A stretch of DNA of 64,000 nucleotides from Zea mays (lineage: Eukaryota > Streptophyta > Magnoliopsida > Poales > Poaceae), in NCBI RefSeq assembly GCF_902167145.1, contig NC_050101.1:117085789-117149788 (forward strand). The letters are read 5' to 3'. A model generated the notes under the pieces. That model was given only the letters and a program-made list of their open reading frames with translations, had not been told where the DNA came from and searched no databases. The position numbers were made by a program, and so were the translations under genes. This document shows, piece by piece, positions 54,979 to 64,000 of this stretch. Position 1 is the first letter of the stretch; every line of letters starts with the position of its first letter.

Positions 54979-55583
54979 TTAGTGAGGAGTGAGTAGTGAG
55001 TAGTTAGTAGCTTATGGACTTATGGACTCTAGACTTATGTACTAGAGTTTTGTGAATTGTGTATTTGAATGGACAATGGACTTTTGGACTTATGGATACT
55101 CTAGACTTATTTGAATGGACTATTTATGTATATGTGAATGTGTTTTGTGAATTATGTATTAGGCTTGTGAATCTGTATATGTGAATTGTGATATTGTGTA
55201 TATTGCTGTGAATTATTAATAGGTGCAGAAAAATCTGTTTTGGGGGGGGGGGGGACCATCAATTTTCGTCGGCCTCGGTGGTGGCCGACGAAAATATGTT
55301 CCCAGGCTATTTTCGTCGGCCACCACCGGGCCGACGAAAATAGTCTGGCACTTATTTTCGTCGGCCACCACCTGGCCGACGAAAATAGTCAGTCGACCAT
55401 TTATTTTCGTCGGTCTACGGGAAGCCGACGAAAATAAGTTATTTTCGTCGGTACCGACGAAAATAGGTGTCTATTTTCGTCGAACTTATTTTCGGCGGCT
55501 ATTTTCGTCGGCCCTATTTTCGTCGGTTTAGGCTTATTTTCGTGGGTTTTTGGCCCACGAAAATTTAGGTGTTTCCTGTAGTG
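54979..55583 (+). repeat. CACTA-3 right end: tail, subterminal repeats, TIR
   Basis: A tandem-like GGACTTATGGACT tail, a G-homopolymer (55241-55253), then paired TTTTCGTCGGCC / GGCCGACGAAAA units (55263-55560) and the terminus at 55571-55583. Confidence 0.85.
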
Positions 55584-55796
55584 AATACGTTATGGATGTT
55601 ATAAATGCGCCGGATTTCTACACAAACACTCCATCGTCATGTTGTTGCTTAGGTGAACCTAGCTCCTATGCAGATTCATTTCACATGCGGTTAGCTTAAG
55701 TGGGTGTTTGAATACACTGAAACTAATAGTTAGTTGTCTAAGAAGGTGTTTGAATGCACTAGAGCTAATAGTTAGTGTCTAAAATTAGTTGAAACA

Positions 55797-56012
55797 TCCA
55801 AACATCTTAGCTAATAGTTCAATTATTAACTATTTTTGGTAAATTAGTTAATAGTTATGTAGCTATTAGTTAGCTAGCTAATTCCACTAATAACAATTTT
55901 TAGTGGGTGTTTAAATGCACTAAAAATTGTTAGTGGAATTAGCTAGCTAACTAATTATTAACTAATTTATCTAAAATAGTTAATAGTTGAACTATTAGAT
56001 AGGGTGTTTGGA
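55797..56012. mobile_element. Foldback MITE (~216 bp)
   Basis: A near-complete palindrome. TCCAAACATCTTAGCTAATA at the left is mirrored by the inverse of TATTAGATAGGGTGTTTGGA at the right, closing on CAATTTTTAGTG / CACTAAAAATTG around 55890-55930. A related unit (GGTGTTTGAATGCACT) just upstream suggests nesting. Confidence 0.7.
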
Positions 56013-56370
56013 GTATCAACTAATTTTAGCCACTAACTATTAGTTCTAGTATATTGTGGTGAGACCTCATATGGAATACGCAACATTGTCCCTTTTGCGT
56101 CAGGCGTCAGGCGATTGGTTAAACGCCTTCGAAAACGGGTTATCACGCTTGTTTGACTCCTCCTCTTGATTAATTACTAATCATAAACACACTAAGCACC
56201 CTGGCACCTAGGGCTGTCGTAGCTCTCAAGAGGTGACCTCTGGAGCAGGTTAACATTCGTCACCACTGTGGACAACTTGACGTAAATTTTCTTTTTTTTC
56301 TGTAGTGATGTTGATTAATTGTTTAGTCCTCCCTCTAAAACCATCCCTATCATCTTTTGGACCCATTTCG

Positions 56371-56670
56371 TTTCTTTAGTCCATAGACTAAAATTTAGTT
56401 AGGAGACTAAAATTTAGTGTCTGTCATGTTTGGTTCTAGAGACTAAAATTATTCAAAACACATTAAATTAATTATAAGAAGACCAAAATACTCCTTAGCA
56501 TATTCTCCTGTCATTAGTATAACGGAAATAAAAGAGGGATAAAAAATGGATTTAATATGGTTTAATTCCTTTTAGTCACTCCTCAAAAGACTACAAACTA
56601 AAACAATTTAGTCCATGCTTTAGTCTAACCTTTGATAATTTATGGACTAAATAAGACTAAATGGAGAGAC
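56371..56670. mobile_element. AT-rich MITE-like element
   Basis: TTTAGTCCATAGACTAAA on the left and inverse-related TTATGGACTAAATAAGAC on the right bound an AT-rich body. Exact ends and target duplication were not resolved. Confidence 0.45.
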
Positions 56671-57217
56671 TAATCTTTAATCGCTAAAACGAATTTCCTT
56701 CTCGACAAGGCGTGGACGACTATCACTTTATGTCATTTATTCATGCAATGCCCGCAGCCTCACACTATCATATTTAGGTTTCGCTAAAATTATGATTTGG
56801 TTTTATGACGAAAAAAGATCTATGTTTTGGATGCCTCTGATTTTTTTGTTTGTTTCCCAGGTACAGAGGTACTTGACTTATTCGTCATATATTAGAAATG
56901 CTCTAGTTTAAGAGGGGGGGGGGGGATGCTAAATCTTCGCTATTTTGGAAAGGAGGAAATAGCTAGCATTCAGTATTGTTAAGTACCATGGTGTAATAAT
57001 AATATCCGAACAATCATGTACGGCTACATAATAATTGAAGGTTAATTAATCGATTCATCTAATTAGTCTAAATCATTCGACAAACGATAAGAGCGGGTAT
57101 ACGATTGCAAGTGAATGGGTGATCCACATGCATGAATAATTCCAACTTGCAAGCAACTAGCTTAGCTCCACATATAATTAACATTCTAGCATCCTCCACA
57201 TCGTTCTTTCCTTCCCC

Positions 57218-57227
57218 TATAAAAGGC
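57218..57227 (+). promoter_or_regulatory. TATA box of the second small gene
   Basis: CCCCTATAAAAGGCCC, about 50 bases before the ATG at 57275, implies a very short leader. Confidence 0.75.
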
Positions 57228-57274
57228 CCTACATCTACCCTCCCTCCTACTACACACAAGAAACACAGGCATGC

Positions 57275-57589
57275 ATGGGTTCCCTAGGCTCAAGCACCAT
57301 TAGCAGCATGAACATGGCGAAGCAGGCAGCCACCACCGTTGGTGCTAAGAACGGCGCTGTTGCTGTCGCCGATCAGCAGAAAGTAGAGGGCCCCAGGACG
57401 ATGAACTGCAGTAGCTACACCTTCCACATGCCGCTGCACTACCCGCGGTACAAGAAGGCTGACTACGAGAGCATGCCGGAGTGGCGCGTCGACTGCCTGC
57501 TCCGCGAGTACGGCCTCCCCGTCGACGGCGAACTCGACAGCAAGCGAAAGTTCGCCATGGGCGCCTTCCTCTGGCCCGACCAGTACTGA
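57275..57589 (+). CDS. Small conserved plant protein (DUF7722-type), copy B, 104 aa
   Basis: An intronless frame starting MGSLGSSTISSMNMAKQ. Its C-terminal domain runs from MPLHYPRYKKADYESMPEWR to FAMGAFLWPDQY. It matches copy A (24129-24431) at 49 of the last 53 residues; the four changes are A/S, A/V, D/E and R/K. The N-terminal parts are only loosely similar. It has the same strand and gene structure, with a strong TATA box. The function is unknown. Nothing suggests a signal peptide or membrane segment. The frame is intact and the domain is complete, so the gene is probably expressed. Confidence 0.88.
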   Translation: MGSLGSSTISSMNMAKQAATTVGAKNGAVAVADQQKVEGPRTMNCSSYTFHMPLHYPRYKKADYESMPEWRVDCLLREYGLPVDGELDSKRKFAMGAFLWPDQY

Positions 57590-58949
57590 AGGAACCCGTG
57601 GCCCGAGCTGAGGCTGCTGAGCCTGAGCTAACAAGAGATGAAGCAACTGCAGTAGCCGGAGCTAACAAGAGATGATGCGCCACTGCTGCTGCCTCCGGCG
57701 ACCAGAGTTACATCCCTGACGTAGGCAAGTGTGAGGAGTGTGGAGAAGAATCATATATTTATGTGTAGTGTTGATACATTATGATTCTACGTACTCGCCT
57801 CGATCTTGCTTCTGCTTTTCTCTACAATAATATATAATCCATTCATGCAACCAGGATCGATAATTGCATGCTGTTGTACCAATATATGAACTAATAATAA
57901 TACTAATAATAATATCGGTTCGCAATGAACAAATATATGAGTGGTGCCGGTTCTTGTTTGAATGAACATTTCTTCTGCCGCAATTTTTTTGTAAAACAAA
58001 AAAAAAAACAGATAAATGGCATTTCTATTTGTCTCTTACAGAAATAAACTTGCCTCAAAACTTAAATGATTAACTGAAGTGAAGAGAAGGGAGATGTTTT
58101 TGGAAATCTTTCTTAAACTCTCGCTATCTAAATCCTCGTCAGGCTAGGAGAGTTGTTTTTAATAAAAATTGCTCTCTACATCGATCTTTTCATTCTCTAA
58201 TAACATCACTATATCTCTTGTGCTCACTCTGCAGCGCTAGCCCTGTTCTTTACCTTTGGCTAATGTAAAATAAAAAATAGATGATAAAAATATTTGGCGA
58301 TCTAATTAACTAAAGTAATTAATTATTGGGAACAATTTTGTTTCATAAAATTCGTACTACCTATCGATACGTCGCCTCTTGTAGTTGCTCTTATATATCA
58401 ACCGGAGAACACACCTACATAAAAAAGGTTACACGAAGCACACGTTTTGGTATTGTTTTTCCGTTAGGATCGATGCTCATTCTCACAAAGTAAAAGGACA
58501 TCCATAGAGAATGGTGACCAATGAACCACAGTGCCATTTGCCATCTTCTATGGGTCTTGCGCTGCAGTGATACATTTAGTTCAGCAATGCTCATAGGATA
58601 ATCAGAATGCTGATTGATGTGATACTCTGACATATATAACAAAAGAATTACTGTTATCAAAAGTCTAGTGTGATAACACATATCAAAATTTGTATCTTCC
58701 ATGGTGCTACAGGAACTTGCTTTGCCCAAACGATATTTTTATCAACTACTAGTTAATAAACATTTATGAAGGAAAAGCAAATTATTTGGATGACATATCA
58801 TACATCTCTTTTTCACTCGCCTACTACTTGTGCACGATCACGACTCCTTTGGATGCCTAGGGTACAATCCCCAACTATCGCTCTCCTATCCGTACAACCT
58901 ACGTAGCCATGCTAGGATTCTAGATCCTATCGATCTAGTATCAGAGATG
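57590..58949. other. 3' flank and intergenic, nothing recognised
   Basis: AT-rich, with short A-runs near 58000. A minus-strand frame at 58415-58729 has no recognisable family. Confidence 0.4.
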
Positions 58950-60150
58950 CTGGATAACGATGACTCAAAGAAGCAACCCCTAATCCCAACTAAAACCAAT
59001 CGCTGATGCCACCGCGAAGGCCTTGACAAACATCAGCATGCACCTTACCAATCTTTTCACCCACATGTCGGCAGTAGAGCACCAACATGCTTCCTCCTAT
59101 ATGGACGCCACACACCAAGGTTTTCCTTATGGGATGCCAGAGTACGGACGGACGACGAAATTAGTGCCCTTCTCCACCACCACCACAATGCCACCCTCCT
59201 ACCTGTTGCATCGTCTGCCACCCTCATGCATAGCACAATAACCACATATATCCCATCATTCCTCTTCGCATCCACCAGATCATTTTTTCCTCATCGCCAT
59301 CTCCGCTACCAATGTTTCTGCAAGGAATGCCTTTCTCATCTACGTGGGCACCGTCCAATGTAGATGTTGCCCTCACACCCTTTGGGTATTTCCTACTTTA
59401 GCGAACTCGACATCTCCACCTACGACGACAAGGAGGACCCTGTAAACTGACTCAACCATTGCGAGTAGTTCTTACACGGACAACGTACACTCACCTTGGA
59501 TTAGGTCTGACTTACTTCCTACCACCTCATAGGCATGACCCAAACATGGTACTATGCCTTGGAGCAAGATGAGGGCATGCCATCATGGGAGCAATCTAAG
59601 GATCTTTGCCATATGTGGTTCATCTCGACCATCTATAGCAATTGTCTCATTGAAACGGTGATGCTCCCTTTCCATGCCATGGTCTAGGACGATCGAGAGG
59701 GCTTCAACACACTAGTGTGCCACACATCAAATCTTCTATCACTATACAAAAGGTCGACCCCTTTGTCAGGGCCTTCTAGAACATATTCTTCGGGTCATCG
59801 TCGAGATCCGACAAAACTAGGACCTATAGATGGCAATGCACCTAGTGTGGGCCTACGAGCGTTGCGCCATGGCCACCATGCTAGCCCCGATTCTACAAAT
59901 CTCCTAGCCTACATAGTGTTCGTCATTGGTGCTACTAGCCCCATAGCAGACAACTACTACGGTCGTGGTTGGACATGTGCTGCCTGTACCACCTCTAATG
60001 GTGGCCCTACCGGCTCTGTCATGCCACTTCTCCTGCCTCACATCGGTTGAGATGATCGAGTGCCATCATCAAGTGTTGTGTTAGAATTGTGACTATAACA
60101 GGATACTCCTATGGCTATATGCCTATATCTAACATAGTGAGGTCATTATG
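58950..60150 (+). pseudogene. Degenerate gypsy-type gag relic
   Basis: Around 59400-59640 the plus strand reads FSELDISTYDDKEDP, then HLIGMTQTWYYALEQDEG, the gag core of many grass gypsy elements, broken by several stops. The surrounding frames are heavily damaged. No LTR pair was found for this relic, so it is old and truncated. Confidence 0.6.
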
Positions 60151-60379
60151 ACCATTCAATCTTGTCAGACCCAGGCGTTGGAAGTTCTGACGCATGTGTT
60201 TTTAGTGTAGAACAACTATAACAACTAGTTGGGTGGTTGGGATGTATTAATATCGATGAGGACATCACTAGTTTAGATATGACCATGTTAACCAATTCTA
60301 AACCAAAGGTGCAACAACTCCATATGAGGATTATCACTTATACATTTGATGAATTGGTGTCACATCATAAAATGCATAT
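60151..60379. other. Short intergenic or relic sequence
   Basis: AT-rich, between the gag relic and the next LTR. No feature was seen. Confidence 0.3.
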
Positions 60380-61441
60380 TGTCGGGTACCGTAATTAGGG
60401 GTACCCCCAACACTCCTAAACACGGCTGGTAAACACCCTTAGCACAAACTGCAAAGACTGATGGGCACGATTCAGGTCAAGGCCTCGTCTACTAAGGGGC
60501 GCAATCTCGCCTCGCCCGAGCCCGACCTCGGGCGGGAACAGTAGTCCCGGACGAATTCGTGCCTCGCCCGAGGGCCTCCTCAGGCAGTGGGCACACCCTC
60601 AGCTCGCCCGAAGCCCAGCTCGGGCAGGCTTCGTCGAGAAGCAACCTTGGCCAAGTCGCCTTACCAACCGACCGTATCGCAGGCGCATTCAATGCGAAGA
60701 TCGCCTGACACCTTATCCTGACACACGCGTCTTAGTCGGCAAGGTCGAAGTGACCGCAGTCACTTCGACCTTTCACTGACCGACCTAACAGGAAAACAGC
60801 GCCGCTCGCCCCGCTCCGACTGCTGTGCCACCCACCGGTGTAAGACTGACAACAGCCGAGTTCAGCCTCGGGCGCAACAGGAAGCTCCGCCTCGCCCGAC
60901 CTCAGGCCTCGGCCTCAGGAGGAGGTCTCCACCTCGCCCGACCCCAGGGCTCGGCCTCAGCCTCGGCCTCGGGAGGAATCGCGTCCTCGCCCAACCCCGA
61001 CCTCGGCCTCAGGAGAAGTCTCCGCCTCGCCCGACCTTGGGCTCGGACCGACCGCGCCACAGGGGATACATCATTACCCTACCCCTAGCTAGCTCAGGCT
61101 ACGAGGGAACAAGACCGGTGTCCTTCTCTGCTAGACACGTTAGCGCATAGCTACACCCCCACTGTACATCTGGACCCTCTCCTTGCATCTAAAAAAGGGA
61201 GGTCTAGGGCCTTCCTGCGAGGGAGGGTCACGGGGGGGAGAACGAGCAAACGAACAGGCTCACTCTCTCTCTCTATCTCTCTCGCGACGCTTGTAACCCC
61301 TACTACGAGCACCCCCGGCGCGAGATAATACAAGCCGCATTCCCCTTTGTGTTCCATCTTGCGCCAACCCATCTGGGCAGGGGCACGCAACGACAAATTT
61401 ACTGGTTGGCTTACGGACCCCCCGGGTCCGAAACACCGACA
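60380..61441 (+). repeat. LTR (1,062 bp) of a second gypsy-type element
   Basis: Begins TGTCGGGTACCG and ends ACACCGACA. It is followed at once by GTTGGCGCGCCAGGTAG, a primer-binding site seen in many grass gypsy elements. It contains about three tandem ~60-bp CTCGCCCGACC...CTCGGCCTCAGG units (60885-61045) and a perfect 12-bp-arm palindrome (60743-60770). The partner LTR is not in the window. Confidence 0.85.
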
Positions 61442-63160
61442 GTTGGCGCGCCAGGTAGAAGCTTGCTTCGTGTTAACGAACACCTTCCCGTTGAGTTCCA
61501 GATGAGTAGTCTTCAGCAACCTCTTCTGCCCGGGACAGTGCTCCGCTTCGGGAGTCTCGAGTTCATGTCCCTCGACGGCAGCTACGACATGGTACTCCTC
61601 CCCCCGCAGCGCGATAGCAACAACGACGGCCGTCAGCTCGCCCGGCGGCGGCAAACTCGACGAAGTCTTCCCCCGTGGCGGAAGAGCAGCATCCGGGTTT
61701 TCCCCGCCACCCTCCTCACCGCAGGAGGAGGAGACAGGGCAATCGTGGCCACGCAGGAGGCGGCACCTCATCGGCAGTCGGTCCAGAGCAAGTCGGCGAT
61801 GCCGACACCCCAGCGGGGGACATGTCGGGCGTTGTCCTCGCACCTGAGACAACGACGGATGTTGTTTCCCGCGACAAGCCAACCCCAAGCGGACTGATGA
61901 CGCCAGCACTCTCACGAAGGACTTGCTGGGCATTAGCCTCGTACCTAAGATGACGGTGCTTTCCGTCCCCGACGTGACTCCTCCATCGTCCATCGACCAA
62001 GAGGTACCGTCCGTTTTCCACCCTGTGCCTTTTCGATTCAGTTTTGATCCACCAAGCGACCCCACTTCGATGAGCGCTTTCGTAAAGGCTTATCCTAACC
62101 TTCCGGGGTACCATATGTGGTCATCCTGCGACTGACTGACGACCGTCTCAACCTACGGGCCCCTGGGTTCTGAGGAAGAAGACGACCCCGACTCCGGTTG
62201 GGATTTCTCCGGGCTCCGAGATCCCAGTACCAAGCGAGACTTCATGACCGCATGTGACTACTGCCTCTCCGGTTGCTCTGATGATGGCCACAACCTTGAC
62301 GACAAGGGTTGTGGCCCAAGTCGCGAATGTTTCCACGTCGATCTAGGGGGTCACGACGAAGGCAACCACCTCAGTATGCTGGAGGATAACGATCTCCCTG
62401 GGCCTGCTTCTCGCGTTGACATCCCGCGGGAGCTAGCTGTGGTCCCAGTCCCTGCGGGGGGTCAGGACACACAGCTCGAGCAAATCCGTGAGATGCAGGC
62501 CAAGCTCAACGAGGAAGTAGGGCAACTTGTGCAGCTCCGGAAAACATCGAGCAGGAGTGGGCAGACCGAGCACTCGCCGGAGAAGCGCGTCATTGGGCCC
62601 GGGACGTCCAACACCGTGTCGTTGACGATGCCAGGGCAAGGCTGCCCCCGGCCTCCAGCGGGGTCGGCCAGAATCTAGCTGCAGCGGCAATTCTACTCCG
62701 AGCAATGCCGGAGCCATCCACCACCGAGGGGCGATGTATCCAGGGAGAACTCAAGAATCTCCTGGAGGATGTCGCGGTCCGACAGGCCAAAAGCTCTGCC
62801 TCCCGAAGGCAGGGGTGCCCCCCGGAGCATCGCGCAACGACTTCCCGACTCATGCGGGAGGTCTCGGTCCGCACCGGGAGCACGCGGGACGCGACGCCTG
62901 CAGCCCCGGATTGCCTCGGTGACGAGCAACACCATCGCGACCGTCGAGCCCGCCTCGACGAGAGGGTGCACCGAGGCTACCACCCCAGGCGTGGAGGACG
63001 CTACGACAGTGAGGAGGATCGGAGCCCCTCGCCCGAACCACCAGGTCCACGAGCCTTCAGTCGGGCCATACGACGGGCGCCGTTCCCGGCTCGGTTCCGG
63101 GCCTCGACTACCATCACCAAGTACTCGGGGGAGACGAGGCCGAAGTTGTGGCTTGTGGAC
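61442..63160 (+). pseudogene. Partial gag of the second gypsy-type element, truncated
   Basis: A frame opens at ATG 61503 (MSSLQQPLLPGTVLRFGSLE) but later coding is in other registers. The last part (62705-63157) reads RRAPFPARFR and TITKYSGETRPKLWL, the start of the gag core in maize gypsy elements. It is cut off there by unrelated sequence. pol is absent, so the element is 3'-truncated or interrupted. Shifts between the frames indicate decay. Confidence 0.7.
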
Positions 63161-64000
63161 TTGAAAGTCGCCTAGAGGGGGGGTGGATAGGCGAAACCTG
63201 AAAATTAAAACTTTATCCCCCAACTAGATCCTTTGATTAGTGGTTAGAACAAGATGAACAATTATCGGAGTATAAAAACTAAGTTCTTGCTGGTAAAGAG
63301 TATAGCTTTCAAATAAAGCGGAAGTGATAAATCAATACAACTAATAATTCTATGATAACAAAGCAAGAAAGCTTAGATGAAAAAGAGCACTAACTCAAGT
63401 TCTTTTCTTGCGGAGTGTTGCTTCACTTAAATGAGATTTTAACTTGAAGCAACACCAAATGATATGAGCAAAGAATAGTGCAAGAGAACTTAGAGTAAGG
63501 GAAAGCAAACAAATCACAAGCAAAAGCACAATGAACACGGGTGATTTGTTTTACCGAGGTTCGGCCCTCGAAGGCCTAGTCCCTGTTGAGGAGTCCACTT
63601 AAGGACGGGTCTTTTTCAACCCTTTCCCTCTCTCCCGATCACACAAGGATTGGCGAGCTCTTCTTCTTCTCAAGGATCACTCTCGATCCCACAAGGACCA
63701 CCACAATCTTTGGTGTCTCTTGCTAGCTTTTACAAGCCTCCAACACTTTGGAGGAAGTTCGAATGGGAGTCAAAAACTCCACGCGCAAATGAACACAAAG
63801 ATGTAGAACACACTATCTCTCAATGAATCTCACAAGGCGCTAGGGCTAAACTCAATTGAGTAGCTCTTAATTGCTTGCTCTCTCTTTTGTGGCACTTGTG
63901 TTGGTTGTAGTGGACTAAATCTTGTGTATAGGATGGATCAATGAATATAGGTGGTTGGGAGGGCTTGAGTATGTCAACTAGATGACTTGGAATGTTGCTT
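63158..64000. other. Unclassified repeat-like sequence after the gag break
   Basis: Starts with GAAAGTCGCCTAGAGGGGGG directly after the truncated gag. I recognise the type of sequence as common in grass genomes but cannot assign a class. It has no open frame of note and probably runs off the window. Confidence 0.4.

Larger units (their letters stand above)
46442..55583 (+). mobile_element. CACTA-3: second-family En/Spm-type transposon (9,142 bp)
   Basis: The terminal inverted repeats CACTACAGGAAAC and GTTTCCTGTAGTG are perfect over 13 bases. The AAT duplication is at 46439-46441 and 55584-55586. Subterminal units are TTTTCGTCGGCC / GGCCGACGAAAA, unlike CACTA-1 and CACTA-2. It carries the same two-gene plan, with one stop codon in each gene. 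It starts only 84 bases after the CACTA-2 duplication. Confidence 0.95.
55584..57217. other. MITE-rich region upstream of the second small gene
   Basis: Two foldback or MITE-like elements, listed separately, lie in AT-rich DNA. The remainder (56020-56370 and 56670-57217) shows no gene. Confidence 0.5.

Noticed and set aside
58415..58729. 104-codon minus-strand frame as a gene
   Set aside because: No recognisable domain, AT-rich surroundings and no promoter signals.

Overview
The window is plant nuclear DNA from a large, repeat-rich grass genome. Maize (Zea) or a close panicoid relative fits best. The reasons are CACTA transposons with GCCGAG-type subterminal repeats, a Helitron carrying gene pieces and a maize-type 3' terminus, nested Ty3/gypsy LTR elements, and short GC-rich genes with TATA boxes. 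No tRNA, rRNA, CRISPR array or bacterial-type operon was seen.

Only three ordinary host genes are supported. They are a family GT61 Golgi glycosyltransferase (11260-12887, three exons) and two small paralogs ending in the same conserved ~53-residue domain (24129-24431 and 57275-57589). The two paralogs lie in the same orientation, 33 kb apart, and most of the DNA between them is transposons.

Layout: 1-3420 is the 5' part of an L1-type LINE on the minus strand, cut by the window edge, with an open ORF2 and a broken ORF1. 3740-5180 is a plus-strand LINE 3' remnant split by a solo LTR with a perfect 5-bp duplication. 5181-10830 is a non-autonomous Helitron carrying damaged exons of a HIRAN-domain (SMARCA3/RAD5-like) gene and a TORTIFOLIA1/SPIRAL2-like gene, plus internal duplications. 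11155-12887 is the GT61 gene, followed by a MITE. 15533-23453 is CACTA-1, with both transposase genes open but diverged ends. 24129-24431 is the first small gene. 25882-34950 is a complete but mutated Ty3/gypsy element (593-bp LTRs, CACCT duplication). 37115-46354 is CACTA-2, with good ends and ATT duplication but a frameshifted TNP2 gene. 46442-55583 is CACTA-3, a second family with AAT duplication and a stop codon in each gene. 55797-56670 holds foldback MITEs, 57275-57589 the second small gene, 58950-60150 a gag relic, and 60380-63160 an LTR plus truncated gag, followed by an unclassified repeat.

The CACTA elements share a layout: subterminal repeats, a GC-rich block, a leader, a TNP2-type transposase gene, a Transposase_24-type accessory gene, then subterminal repeats. 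The most unusual structures are in their 5' regions. CACTA-2 and CACTA-3, which belong to different families, each carry an ~85-bp-arm foldback just before TNP2 whose stem sequences differ while pairing is kept. CACTA-2 also has a ~454-bp-arm inverted repeat, one arm of which resembles CACTA-1. All exon coordinates and pairing counts were worked out by eye from the sequence.
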